Shown: one piece after another, positions 10,615-18,976 of the stretch
How the letters are laid out: every line of letters starts with the position of its first letter
How positions within the stretch are numbered: position 1 is the stretch's first letter
Assembly: GCA_015655415.1 (NCBI GenBank)
Contig: JAATFB010000101.1
Coordinates: 1-48,904 of the forward strand
DNA from: Actinomycetales bacterium
GTDB taxonomy: Bacteria > Actinomycetota > Actinomycetes > Actinomycetales > Microbacteriaceae
Length of the DNA: 48,904 nt
Reading direction: 5' to 3'
Notes under the pieces: model-generated
The model's database searches: none
What the model saw: only the letters and a program-made list of their open reading frames with translations
Told to the model about the DNA's origin: nothing
Position numbers and translations under genes: made by a program

Positions 10615-11598
10615 ATGGACTTCATCTATACGATCCTCTGGCCGATCGAGTGGCTAGTGCAGCTGCTCCTCATCGGCTGGCACTGGCTGTGGACCACGGT
10701 AGGGCTCGACCCGAATCAGGGACTCACCTGGGTGCTCTCCATCGTGGGTCTGACGGCGGTCATCCGTGCCGCGCTCATCCCTATCTTCGTGCGACAGATC
10801 AGGAACCAGCGGCGGATGCTCGAGGTGGCGCCGCAGCTGAAGAAGATCCAGGACAAGTACAAGGGCAAGAAGGACCAGCTCTCCCGCGAGGCGATGTCGC
10901 GGGAGACGATGGAGCTGTACAAGCGGACCGGCACCAATCCGCTGAGCTCCTGTCTGCCGCTGCTGCTCCAGATGCCCGTCTTCTTCAGTCTCTTCCACGT
11001 GCTCAACGACGCACAGGGCGGCAAGGACAGCGTCGGTCTCCTGAGCTCGGTGGGACTGGTCCACTCCTTCCAGGACGCACAGTTCTTCGGCGCTCCGCTC
11101 AACGCCTCGTTCGGATCCCAGTGGTCGAAGATGGTGGCGGGACAGCCCTTCAGCTGGGAGGTCATGATCATCGCGGCCTCCATGGTCGTGCTCATGACGG
11201 CGTCGCAGTTCATCACTCAGCTGCAGATCGTCTCGAAGAACATGTCCCCTGAGACGAAGGCCAGCCCGCAGTTCCGGCAGCAGCGCATCCTGCTCTATCT
11301 GCTGCCGTTCGTCTTCCTGTTCTCAGGCGTCGCATTCCCGCTGGGCGTGATGTTCTACTGGCTGACCTCGAACCTGTGGACGATGGGCCAGCAGTTCCTC
11401 GTGATCAGGAACATGCCGACGCCCGGCAGCGAGGCGGAGAAGGCGCGCGAGGCGCGCCTGGCGCGCAAGGGCAAGCTGAGGGGCCCGGAGGGGGCACCGG
11501 TGCTCGTGGTCGACGAGGTGCCGGTGAAGCCGGTCACGACGCAGCGACAGCAGCCGATAGGCAAGGCCAGGGCCAAGAAGGCTGGCGGAAAGAAATAG
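10615..11598 (+). CDS. yidC: Membrane protein insertase YidC (Oxa1 family)
   Basis: This 327-residue polytopic membrane protein inserts and folds proteins in the cytoplasmic membrane, alone or with SecYEG. It starts with a hydrophobic segment MDFIYTILWPIEWLVQLLL. The Oxa1 core is seen in LTAVIRAALIPIFVRQI, containing the conserved positively charged groove arginine, then NPLSSCLPLLLQMPVFFSLF and the later segments GVAFPLGVMFYWLTSNLWTM. The C-terminus is a basic ribosome-binding-type tail rich in K and R. There is no large periplasmic domain, as in other Gram-positives. The stop overlaps the start of jag. Confidence 0.96.
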   Translation: MDFIYTILWPIEWLVQLLLIGWHWLWTTVGLDPNQGLTWVLSIVGLTAVIRAALIPIFVRQIRNQRRMLEVAPQLKKIQDKYKGKKDQLSREAMSRETMELYKRTGTNPLSSCLPLLLQMPVFFSLFHVLNDAQGGKDSVGLLSSVGLVHSFQDAQFFGAPLNASFGSQWSKMVAGQPFSWEVMIIAASMVVLMTASQFITQLQIVSKNMSPETKASPQFRQQRILLYLLPFVFLFSGVAFPLGVMFYWLTSNLWTMGQQFLVIRNMPTPGSEAEKAREARLARKGKLRGPEGAPVLVVDEVPVKPVTTQRQQPIGKARAKKAGGKK

Positions 11599-12095
11599 TG
11601 GACATGACAGAGGAAGCGATCGACGGGGGCACCGCCGCGGAGGACCTGGAGGCGCAGGGCGACGCGGCGGCCGACTACATCGAGGCGCTCCTCGACATCT
11701 GCGATCTCGACGGCGACATCGAGATCGAGGTCAGGAACGGACGCCCGTACGTCTCGGTGACCGCCGAGGAGCCCGCGGCGCTCGAGCTTCTGAGCAGGGT
11801 CGAGACGGTCAATGCGTTGCAGGACCTTGCCAGGCTCGCGGTGCAGTCGAAGACCGGGGCGTTCTCACGGCTGATCCTCGACATCGGCGGCTCGCGCGAG
11901 GCCCGGAGGAAGGATCTGGCGGCGCTGGTCGACCGCGCGATCGACCGGATCGAGGGGGGCGCTACGCAGGCCGAGCTGCCGCCCATGTCGTCGTACGAGA
12001 GAAAGATCGTGCACGACGCGGTGGCGGATCGCGGATTCTCGTCGCATTCGGTGGGCGAGGCATCCGAGCGTCACACCGTGATCACTCGCGCCTAG
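11598..12095 (+). CDS. jag: Jag/KhpB-like RNA-binding protein (KH and R3H domains)
   Basis: This is a 165-residue protein with a KH-like domain (about residues 25-100) and a C-terminal R3H domain seen as LPPMSSYERKIVHDAVAD, then a segment ending SERHTVITRA. It lies between yidC and rsmG as in most actinobacteria (Rv3920c). Homologues bind RNA and affect cell division and envelope gene expression. Two starts are possible: GTG 11598, which overlaps the yidC stop (TAGTG) with GGAAAG about seven bases upstream, or ATG 11604. I chose the GTG because of spacing, with modest certainty. Confidence 0.9.
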   Translation: MDMTEEAIDGGTAAEDLEAQGDAAADYIEALLDICDLDGDIEIEVRNGRPYVSVTAEEPAALELLSRVETVNALQDLARLAVQSKTGAFSRLILDIGGSREARRKDLAALVDRAIDRIEGGATQAELPPMSSYERKIVHDAVADRGFSSHSVGEASERHTVITRA

Positions 12096-12108
12096 TTTCA
12101 CGTGAAAC
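12095..12108. promoter_or_regulatory. parS site 1
   Basis: GTTTCACGTGAAAC is the perfect 14-base core of the ParB binding palindrome. It overlaps the last base of the jag stop codon and abuts the rsmG ATG, so it also occupies the rsmG ribosome-binding region. Confidence 0.93.
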
Positions 12109-12741
12109 ATGACGACCGACCTCGAATCGGAGCCGGCATCCGCCGCGGCGTTCTTCGGCAAGCGAGTGGAGCTGGCACGGGCGTTCGCCTCGGCGCTCGC
12201 TCGTGAAGGTGAGCAGCGAGGGCTGATCGGCCCGCTGGAGCCGGCCCGGCTCTGGTCCCGTCACGTGCTCAACTGCGCCGTGACGGCACCCCTGTTCCGG
12301 GCCGGAGGCACGGCCGCGGACGTCGGTAGCGGCGCCGGCCTGCCCGGCCTCGTGCTGGCCATCGCGCGGCCGGACACCCGGTTCGTGCTGATCGAGCCGA
12401 TGGAACGACGCGTCGCCTGGCTCAGCGAGCAGAAGGCCGCGCTCGCGCTCGAGAACGTCGAGATCATCCGCGCCCGCGCGGAGGACCTGCGACCGGTGAC
12501 CCCATTCGACCAGGTGACGGCGCGGGCGGTGAGCGCGTTCCGCAAGCTCGTCCCGGTGACCGCCCCCCTCGTGCGCGACGGCGGGGAGCTGGTGCTGCTG
12601 AAGGGCGCGAATGCCGAGAACGAGGTCTCCGCAGCAGCGAGGGAGATCCGGCGATTCCATCTGCACGACGTGCGGGTGGAGGTCGTGGGCGAAGGGGTCG
12701 TCGCCGAGGTCACGAGGGTCATCCGGGCTACAGTGAGATAG
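12109..12741 (+). CDS. rsmG: 16S rRNA (guanine-N7) methyltransferase RsmG
   Basis: This SAM-dependent enzyme methylates G527 of 16S rRNA (E. coli numbering); loss gives low-level streptomycin resistance in other bacteria. It has 210 residues, normal length. The SAM-binding motif ADVGSGAGLPGLVLAIARPD lies near residues 70-89, followed by FVLIEPMERRVAWL and the VTARAVSAFRKLV segment. ATG 12109 immediately follows a parS palindrome, leaving no obvious Shine-Dalgarno; translation may depend on jag coupling (13-base gap). Confidence 0.95.
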   Translation: MTTDLESEPASAAAFFGKRVELARAFASALAREGEQRGLIGPLEPARLWSRHVLNCAVTAPLFRAGGTAADVGSGAGLPGLVLAIARPDTRFVLIEPMERRVAWLSEQKAALALENVEIIRARAEDLRPVTPFDQVTARAVSAFRKLVPVTAPLVRDGGELVLLKGANAENEVSAAAREIRRFHLHDVRVEVVGEGVVAEVTRVIRATVR

Positions 12742-12802
12742 TCCCCCAGAGCGACCGAGCGCCGCCATTCCACTGCGGCGGAATCGTGGGAAAGGCGACC
12801 GA

Positions 12803-12816
12803 GTTTCACGTGAAAC
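12803..12816. promoter_or_regulatory. parS site 2
   Basis: This is a second perfect GTTTCACGTGAAAC, in the rsmG-parA gap. It falls inside the longest possible parA reading frame (it would encode FHVKH), which argues that parA starts downstream of it. Confidence 0.93.
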
Positions 12817-12851
12817 ATCCCCAAGAACGAGACACGGAGGTGCGAGCATCC

Positions 12852-13727
12852 GTGGACGCCTCGACCCCGCTGGCGAGCGAGGTCCTGGACCTCAATCGCC
12901 GCCGCCAGGCGCTCGAGTCGACGACGCTTCCGCTGCCTTCGCGCACGCGCATCTTCACCGTGTCGAATCAGAAGGGCGGTGTGGGCAAGACCACGACGGT
13001 GGTCAATCTGTCGGCGGCCCTCGCGCGGTCCGGTGCCCGCGTCCTGGTGATCGACCTCGATCCGCAGGGCAACGCCTCCACGGCGCTGGGCGTCGAGCAC
13101 CGTGAGGGGACGGCGAGCGTCTACGACGTCATCGTGAACGACGTCGAGATGGCCGAGGTCGTGCAGTCGTCGCCGGATCAGCCGGACCTGTTCTGCGTGC
13201 CAGCGACGATCGACCTGGCGGGGGCGGAGATCGAGCTGGTGTCGATGGTCGCCCGGGAACAGCGGCTGGCGCGAGCGCTGCAGACGTTCCTGGACGAGAT
13301 CCCCGAGGGCATCGACTACGTGCTCATCGACTGTCCGCCGTCGCTGGGCCTGCTGACGATCAACGCCTTCGTGGCGGCGACGGAGGTGCTGATCCCCATC
13401 CAGTGCGAGTACTACGCGCTCGAGGGCCTTGGTCAGCTGCTGAAGAACATCGCCCTGATCGAGAAGCACCTGAACCCGAAGCTGAAGCTGTCCACGATCC
13501 TGTTGACGATGTTCGACTCGCGCACGAACCTCGCGCACCAGGTGGCGGATCAGGTGCGAGAGCATTTTCCCAAGCAGGTGCTTCAGACGATCATCCCGAG
13601 GTCTGTCCGCATCTCGGAGGCTCCGAGCTACGGGCAGAGTGTGATCAGCTACGACGCAGGCTCAGCGGGAGCGCTCTCCTACCTGGAGGCGGCCGCGGAG
13701 ATCGCGCGGCGCGGCGCGCCCCGCTAG
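12852..13727 (+). CDS. parA: Chromosome partitioning ATPase ParA
   Basis: This is a ParA/Soj-type Walker ATPase that moves ParB-parS origin complexes. The deviant Walker A is FTVSNQKGGVGKTTTVVNLS near residues 35-54; VLVIDLDPQGNAS and DYVLIDCPPSLGLLT are the A' and Walker B segments. The frame is open from GTG 12786, but that would run through parS site 2. GGAGG at 12836-12840 lies 11 bases before GTG 12852, giving 291 residues starting VDASTPLASEV. A GTG at 12840 is the other candidate. An N-terminal extension of about 30 residues before the Walker motif is usual in actinobacteria. Confidence 0.95.
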   Translation: MDASTPLASEVLDLNRRRQALESTTLPLPSRTRIFTVSNQKGGVGKTTTVVNLSAALARSGARVLVIDLDPQGNASTALGVEHREGTASVYDVIVNDVEMAEVVQSSPDQPDLFCVPATIDLAGAEIELVSMVAREQRLARALQTFLDEIPEGIDYVLIDCPPSLGLLTINAFVAATEVLIPIQCEYYALEGLGQLLKNIALIEKHLNPKLKLSTILLTMFDSRTNLAHQVADQVREHFPKQVLQTIIPRSVRISEAPSYGQSVISYDAGSAGALSYLEAAAEIARRGAPR

Positions 13728-13791
13728 GCCTGAGCGAGAAGAAGGACACCATCGGCGCCGCGGACCGCGGCAGAGGAGAGAGCACCGCATC

Positions 13792-14739
13792 ATGGCAGCG
13801 AAACGCACGGGACTCGGGCGAGGAATCGGCGCACTGATCCCCACGGCGACCTCGGACGCGCATCGGCCTGTCGACGTGTTCTTCCAGGACGATCGTGCCG
13901 CGAGCGGAGCGGCGTCCGAGGGGTTGCTGGCCGTGCCGGGAGCCCGCCTCGCTAGCCTCGCGCTCGACGACATCGTTACCAACGCCCAGCAGCCCCGCAC
14001 CGAGTTCGACCAGGAGGCGATGGACGAGCTGGTCGCGAGCATCCGCGAGGTGGGAGTGCTGCAGCCCGTCGTGGTGCGTCCGCTGTCCGCTCTGCCCGGC
14101 AAGTACGAGCTCATCATGGGCGAGCGGCGGTGGCGTGCGACGCGCGCGGCAGGGCTCTCCACGATCCCGGCCGTGGTCAAGGAAACCGCGGACGAGGACA
14201 TGCTTCGGGATGCGCTGCTGGAGAACCTGCACAGGTCTCAGCTGAACCCGCTCGAGGAGGCGTCCGCGTATCAGCAGCTCCTCGCAGACTTCGGGATCAC
14301 CCAGGACGAGCTCGCCACCAGGATCGGACGGTCCCGGCCGCAGATCACGAACACGCTGCGTCTGCTCCGGCTGCCGGCACCGGTTCAGCAGCGCGTCGCA
14401 GCCGGGGTGCTCAGCGCCGGGCACGCGCGGGCCATCCTCGCAGCCGGCGACGCGGAGGCCATGCAGAGGATCGCCGACAGGATCGTCAACGAGGACCTCT
14501 CCGTCCGTGCGGCGGAGGCGCTGGTCAGCCGGAACCCGAAGCCGGTGAAGTCGCGTCCGGCCGCGGGGCGACGCCAGGCGCATCTCGACGAGATCGCGGA
14601 ACGGCTCGGCGATCGGCTGAACACCCGTGTGAAGGTCGCTCTCGGGGCGCGCAAGGGCCAGATCACGATCGAGTTCGCGTCCGTCCAGGACCTCAACCGC
14701 ATCCTCGGTGAGCTCGGCGAGGGCCCGTACCCCGGCTGA
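13792..14739 (+). CDS. parB: Chromosome partitioning protein ParB
   Basis: This 315-residue CTPase and DNA-binding protein spreads from parS sites. It starts MAAKRTGLGRGIGALIP, the typical N-terminus that contacts ParA. The CTP-binding motif is MGERRWRATRAAGL near residue 110, followed by ENLHRSQLNPLEEASAYQ. A helix-turn-helix follows (ELATRIGRSRPQITNTLRLL, about residues 180-200), and then a C-terminal dimerisation domain. It lies 64 bases after parA and certainly acts with it on the three parS sites nearby. Confidence 0.97.
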   Translation: MAAKRTGLGRGIGALIPTATSDAHRPVDVFFQDDRAASGAASEGLLAVPGARLASLALDDIVTNAQQPRTEFDQEAMDELVASIREVGVLQPVVVRPLSALPGKYELIMGERRWRATRAAGLSTIPAVVKETADEDMLRDALLENLHRSQLNPLEEASAYQQLLADFGITQDELATRIGRSRPQITNTLRLLRLPAPVQQRVAAGVLSAGHARAILAAGDAEAMQRIADRIVNEDLSVRAAEALVSRNPKPVKSRPAAGRRQAHLDEIAERLGDRLNTRVKVALGARKGQITIEFASVQDLNRILGELGEGPYPG

Positions 14740-14876
14740 ACGCCGCTGAGCCACCGTGGCGCGCGTCGAGCGCCGAGGCTCGCGCCATCGGGCCTCGTCC
14801 GAACCGGCGCCAGCCGGCTCCCCGCGACCGCAGTGCGGTGACTCGGGACGCGGCGTGAACCGCCGCTCTGGGGACA

Positions 14877-14892
14877 TGTTTCACGTGAAACA
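14877..14892. promoter_or_regulatory. parS site 3 (full 16-base consensus)
   Basis: TGTTTCACGTGAAACA matches the complete 16-base parS palindrome. It lies in the 200-base gap between the convergent parB and ddl genes. Nothing else is recognisable in this gap apart from a weak GC hairpin around 14757-14785. Confidence 0.95.
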
Positions 14893-14939
14893 CCGCGGTG
14901 GCGGACACGGGCGGCGCCGTGGCGGCCGGTGTCCCCGCG

Positions 14940-15911
14940 TCAGCGAGCGAGGCTCAGGTCGTCGCGGATGGCCTGCTGCGCGAGTCCGGCGTATACGGCA
15001 CCCAGGTCGAACCCCGCGGCCTCGATGGCGAGGGGGACGAGGGACGTCTCGGTCAGGCCAGGCAGAACGTTCGCCTCGAGGAACCACGGCACGCCGTCGG
15101 GATCGACGATGACGTCGACCCGAGAGAGATGACGCAGGCCCAGCGCCCGGTGCGCTTCTACCGCGAGTGAGGCGACACGATCCGTGGTGGAGTCGGCGAG
15201 GCGGGCAGGCGTGTAGAAGCTCGTCTCCCCCGCGTTGTATCGGGCCTCGAAGCCGTACACGCCCGCACGTGGCACGATCTCCACGGCAGGCAGCGCCACC
15301 GGCCCCGCCCCGGTGTCGAGAACCGTCACGGCCACCTCGATGCCGTGCACACGCCGCTCGATGAGGGCGACGTCGGTGTAGGTGTAGGCGTTCACCAGAG
15401 CACGGGGCAGATCGTCGATGTCGTCGACGAAGCTCACCCCCTGGGCCGAGCCGCCCTCGGCGGGCTTGACGACGAGGGGTGCGGCGAGGGCGTCGCCGAG
15501 GGCCTCGAGCACGCTGGTGGCGCCGAGTTCCCGGAACGTCTCCGTCGGAAGGGTCACGGACTCCGGGGTGTCGCCGCCCGCGCGGCGCACGATGGTCTTG
15601 GCGACCGGCTTGAGCCAGGCGAGACGCGCCGCCTCGGCGTCCGCGCCGACGAAGGGCACACCGGCGGCCGTGAGCAGAGCGCGCAGGGCGCCGTTCTCCC
15701 CGCTCGCTCCGTGCAGGGCGGGCCAGACGACGTCGGGGGCCAGGTCGCGGATGGCGGTGAGCAGCCCGGCATCCGGTTCGCGCACCGTGACCCTGTGGCC
15801 GTGTGCCGCCAGCCCATCGGCGACGCGCCTGCCGGAGCGCAGCGAGACGTCTCGCTCGTGCGAGATCCCGCCAGCCAGGACGAGGACGTTCAGGCGTTGA
15901 AAGTCAGTCAT
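14940..15911 (-). CDS. ddl: D-alanine-D-alanine ligase (ATP-grasp)
   Basis: This ATP-grasp enzyme joins two D-alanines for the peptidoglycan stem peptide, 323 residues. Seen are the N-terminal LVLAGGISHERDVSLRSG motif, LHGASGENG (families usually have HGxxGEDG), LVVKPAEGGSAQGVSFV for the ATP lid, and the Mg-binding EANVLPGLTETSLVP near the C-terminus, where family members usually read ExNTxPG. The small departures from consensus suggest a divergent paralogue, so a second ddl elsewhere in the genome is possible. It is probably in one operon with the aminotransferase gene 45 bases upstream. Confidence 0.87.
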   Translation of the reverse strand: MTDFQRLNVLVLAGGISHERDVSLRSGRRVADGLAAHGHRVTVREPDAGLLTAIRDLAPDVVWPALHGASGENGALRALLTAAGVPFVGADAEAARLAWLKPVAKTIVRRAGGDTPESVTLPTETFRELGATSVLEALGDALAAPLVVKPAEGGSAQGVSFVDDIDDLPRALVNAYTYTDVALIERRVHGIEVAVTVLDTGAGPVALPAVEIVPRAGVYGFEARYNAGETSFYTPARLADSTTDRVASLAVEAHRALGLRHLSRVDVIVDPDGVPWFLEANVLPGLTETSLVPLAIEAAGFDLGAVYAGLAQQAIRDDLSLAR

Positions 15912-15956
15912 GACGACTCATCTCGGTGAGGACCGGTGCGGACCCGTCCGACGGGT

Positions 15957-17276
15957 TCAGCGGAGATCCGAAGGCGGAAAGGTGTTTGCGGTGGCGCGGT
16001 CCGTGCGAAGCCTGCCCGTTCCGGCGAAGGTGTCCAGCAGGTCGAGCTCCCCGTTCACGACGGTGGCGAGGCGGCGGACGCCCACCCGGATCGACTCGGG
16101 CGTCGGGTAGCAGAACGAGAGACGGATGTTCTGCGCGCCGTCGCCGTCGGCGTAGAACGCGGTGCCCGGCGTGTAGGCGACGAGCTCCGTGACCGCGCGC
16201 GGCAGCATCGCCTTGGAGTCCAAGGCCGGCGGAAGGGTCAGCCACACGTAGAAGCCACCGTGCGGGTCGGTCCAGCTCAGCTCCGGCAGGTGCTCCTCCA
16301 GGGCGGAGACCATCGCCTGCTTGCGTTCGCGATAGACGCCGCGGAAGGCGTTGATCTGGCCGCGCCAGTCTGCGTCGTCCAGGTACTGGGAGACGATGAG
16401 CTGCGTGAGCGAGCTCGGGCTCAGCACGGCGGCCTCGTTCGCGAGGATCAGCTTCTCTCGGATCGCGTGGGGTGCCAGCGCCCAGCCGACACGCAGGCCG
16501 GGTGCGAGAGTCTTGGAGAACGTCCCCAGGTAGACGACGCCGTCCTCATCGATGGAGCGCATGGCCGCCGGCGGCTTCGCGTCGAAGTAGAGCAGCCCGT
16601 ACGGGTTGTCCTCCAGCACGAGGATGCCGTTGTCGCGGCAGATCTCCAGGATCTCCAGCCGACGCTCCCACGTGAGCGTCACCCCGGCCGGGTTGTGGAA
16701 GTTCGGGACGGTGTAGAGGAACTTGATCCGGCGCCCGACGGCGCGGGCGCTCGCGATGTGCTCGCGGAGCGCGTCCGGGATCAGCCCGTGCTCGTCCATG
16801 GGCACGTGGTCGACCTCGGCCTGATACGACTTGAAGATCACGAGGGCGGTCACGTAGCTGGGCCCCTCGGCGAGCACGAGATCCCCCGGGTCGATGAAGA
16901 GCTTCGCGAACAGCTCGAGGGCGTGCTGCGACCCCGTCGTGACGATCACGTCGTCGGCGCTGGCGCTGATCCCCTCGAGCGCCATCACGTCGGTGATCTG
17001 CTCGCGGAGCCGCGGAATGCCCTGGCCGGAGCCGTACTGCAGGGCCACCGGCCCTCGCTCGCGCATGACCTTCTCCATGGCGCCGATCACGAGCTCTTCG
17101 GGCAGTGCTGACACATACGGCATGCCGCCCGCGAGCGAGACGACCTCCGGTCGGGAGGCGACGGCGAACAAAGCTCGAACCTCACTGGCGGCCAGACCGG
17201 CCGTGCGCTGCGCGTAGTGCGAGTACCAGGGGTCGAGATTGTTGCCCGCGCCGCGCGGGTCGCCGTTAGTGATCAC
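15957..17276 (-). CDS. PLP-dependent aminotransferase, class I/II (2-aminoadipate aminotransferase-like)
   Basis: This is a 439-residue fold-type I aminotransferase. The N-terminus shows VVSLAGGMPYVSALP and LQYGSGQGIPRLREQI, then FLYTVPNFHNPAGVTLTWER and LVLEDNPYGLLYFD. The PLP lysine is in GTFSKTLAPGLRVGW. These are features of the LysN/KAT-II-like group also found fused to GntR regulators, here without the HTH domain. The substrate cannot be told from sequence. The neighbouring ddl might suggest amino-acid supply for the wall, but that is inference. The start is GTG 17276 with a weak GGAA upstream. Confidence 0.88.
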   Translation of the reverse strand: MITNGDPRGAGNNLDPWYSHYAQRTAGLAASEVRALFAVASRPEVVSLAGGMPYVSALPEELVIGAMEKVMRERGPVALQYGSGQGIPRLREQITDVMALEGISASADDVIVTTGSQHALELFAKLFIDPGDLVLAEGPSYVTALVIFKSYQAEVDHVPMDEHGLIPDALREHIASARAVGRRIKFLYTVPNFHNPAGVTLTWERRLEILEICRDNGILVLEDNPYGLLYFDAKPPAAMRSIDEDGVVYLGTFSKTLAPGLRVGWALAPHAIREKLILANEAAVLSPSSLTQLIVSQYLDDADWRGQINAFRGVYRERKQAMVSALEEHLPELSWTDPHGGFYVWLTLPPALDSKAMLPRAVTELVAYTPGTAFYADGDGAQNIRLSFCYPTPESIRVGVRRLATVVNGELDLLDTFAGTGRLRTDRATANTFPPSDLR

Positions 17277-17374
17277 GTGTCATTCCGTTCTGAGCGTGGC
17301 TCCATGCTAGAGGATGCGCGCCCGCGACCCCTCCGCGGACGCTACGGCTCTGAGCACATGCGCCCGGGTAGAGA

Positions 17375-17408
17375 ACGACGCCCGCCGGCTGGGCCGGACG
17401 GGCGTCGT
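17375..17408 (-). terminator. Strong hairpin downstream of trxA
   Basis: ACGACGCCCG (17375-17384) pairs with CGGGCGTCGT (17399-17408), and the 14 bases between can form an inner CCGGC/GCCGG stem. It lies just after the trxA stop on the minus strand and before the aminotransferase gene. There is no clear T-run, as is common in actinobacteria. Confidence 0.7.
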
Positions 17409-17443
17409 GCGTCGCGGGCCACAGCAGGGCCCGGCGGTGGCCG

Positions 17444-17770
17444 CTACGCGAGGTAGGCGGCGAGATCCGCCTCCAGTGCGGGTCTCGGCTTCGCGCCGAT
17501 GACGGTCTTCACGACCTCGCCGCCCTGGTACACCTTCAGGGCGGGGATCGAGGTGATCTGATAGGCGAAGGCGGTCTGCGGGTTCTCGTCCACGTTCAGC
17601 TTGACGATCTCGATCTTGTCGGCATGGTCGGCCGCGATCTGATCGAGGATCGGGGCGACGGCACGGCACGGTCCGCACCATTCGGCCCAGAAGTCGACCA
17701 GGACGGTCTTGTCGTTGTCGAGCACGTCCTGCTGGAACGTGGCGTCGGTGACGGACTTTGCGGTGGACAT
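17444..17770 (-). CDS. trxA: Thioredoxin
   Basis: This 108-residue thioredoxin reduces protein disulfides using electrons from TrxB. The active site is FWAEWCGPCRAVAP, with Cys32 and Cys35, and the cis-proline is in ITSIPALKVYQGG. The frame extends to 17797, but AGGAG lies just before ATG 17770 (MSTAKSVT), which matches normal length. It follows trxB after 55 bases on the same strand, as in the trxB2-trxC pair of mycobacteria, and is probably co-transcribed. Confidence 0.96.
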   Translation of the reverse strand: MSTAKSVTDATFQQDVLDNDKTVLVDFWAEWCGPCRAVAPILDQIAADHADKIEIVKLNVDENPQTAFAYQITSIPALKVYQGGEVVKTVIGAKPRPALEADLAAYLA

Positions 17771-17825
17771 TGTTCTCCTTCTCGGGGTCTTGGACACGGC
17801 CGCGGTGACCGCGCTCCTCGGTCGG

Positions 17826-18782
17826 TCAGTTGGCCAGCGTGAGCGCCTCGTGCTGTGCCTGTTCCCTCGCGGCCAGGTACCGCTCGGCGTCCAGCGCGGC
17901 GACCGTGCCGCTCGCCGCGGCCGTCACCGCCTGGCGGTAGGTGGGGTCGATCACGTCCCCGGCGGCGAAGACGCCGGGGAGGTTCGTCCGCGAGCTGCGA
18001 CCCTCGACGGCGATGGTCCCCTCGGGGGTGAGCTCCAGCTGACCGTGCACGAGATGGGTGCGCGGGTCGTTGCCGATCGCCACGAAAAGACCGTCGAGAG
18101 GGAGCTTTCGCAGCTCGCCCGTCTCGGTGTCGCGCAGGGTGACGCCGCTCACGGCGCCTTCTCCCTCGATCGCCACGACCTCGCTGTTCCACACGAACTC
18201 GATCTTGTCGTTCTCGAACGCGCGGTTCTGCATGATCTTGGATGCACGCAACGTGTCACGCCGGTGGATCACGTAGACCTTCGACGCGAAACGAGTGAGG
18301 AAGGTCGCCTCCTCCATGGCCGAGTCGCCTCCGCCCACCACGGCGATGGTCTTCTCGCGGAAGAAGAACCCGTCGCAGGTCGCGCACCAGGAGAGCCCGT
18401 GACCGGAGAGGCGCTCCTCCTCGGGAAGGCCGAGCCTGCGGTACGCCGAGCCGGTGGCGAAGATGACGGTACTCGCCTCGAGGGTCTCGCCGCTGCCGAC
18501 CTGCACCTTCTTCACATCACCCGTGAGGTCGAGCGAGACGACGTCGTCGTAGAGCACCTCCGTGCCGAACTTCTCCGCCTGCACCTGCAGCTTCGCCATC
18601 AGGTCAGGACCCATGATGCCCTCCGGGAACCCCGGGAAGTTCTCCACCTCCGTGGTGTTCATCAGCTCGCCCCCCGCTTCCACCGAACTGGCGATGAGCA
18701 GGGGCTCCAGGTTGGCGCGACCGGCATAGACCGCCGCGGTGTAGCCGGCCGGGCCGGAGCCGATGATGATGATCTGCCGCAC
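17826..18782 (-). CDS. trxB: Thioredoxin reductase (NADPH)
   Basis: This FAD- and NADPH-dependent flavoprotein reduces thioredoxin, 318 residues. The N-terminal FAD motif is IIIIGSGPAGYTAAVYAGRA; the redox centre is LSWCATCDGFFF near residue 140; the NADPH motif is AVVGGGDSAMEEATFL; and the C-terminal FAD motif is GVFAAGDVIDPTYRQ. The start is GTG 18782 with GAGGAG five bases upstream. It pairs with trxA downstream. In an organism with a mycothiol gene pair, the thioredoxin system would work alongside mycothiol as a second thiol buffer. Confidence 0.96.
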   Translation of the reverse strand: MRQIIIIGSGPAGYTAAVYAGRANLEPLLIASSVEAGGELMNTTEVENFPGFPEGIMGPDLMAKLQVQAEKFGTEVLYDDVVSLDLTGDVKKVQVGSGETLEASTVIFATGSAYRRLGLPEEERLSGHGLSWCATCDGFFFREKTIAVVGGGDSAMEEATFLTRFASKVYVIHRRDTLRASKIMQNRAFENDKIEFVWNSEVVAIEGEGAVSGVTLRDTETGELRKLPLDGLFVAIGNDPRTHLVHGQLELTPEGTIAVEGRSSRTNLPGVFAAGDVIDPTYRQAVTAAASGTVAALDAERYLAAREQAQHEALTLAN

Positions 18783-18976
18783 GTGCGCTCCTCAGTCCTC
18801 CCCGTCCCGCCCGGCGGTCGTCGACCACGGATCGGGACGTGCCGCGAGCCGCACCGGCCAGAGGGGCCGGCCGCCCGCTGTCTACGTGCAACACAGTGTA
18901 GGCGGATGCTATTCCGCCGCCGACCTTCGGCGCGGACCGCAGATCCGGCACGGCGCGAAGTGCCGCTGTCCGGCGG

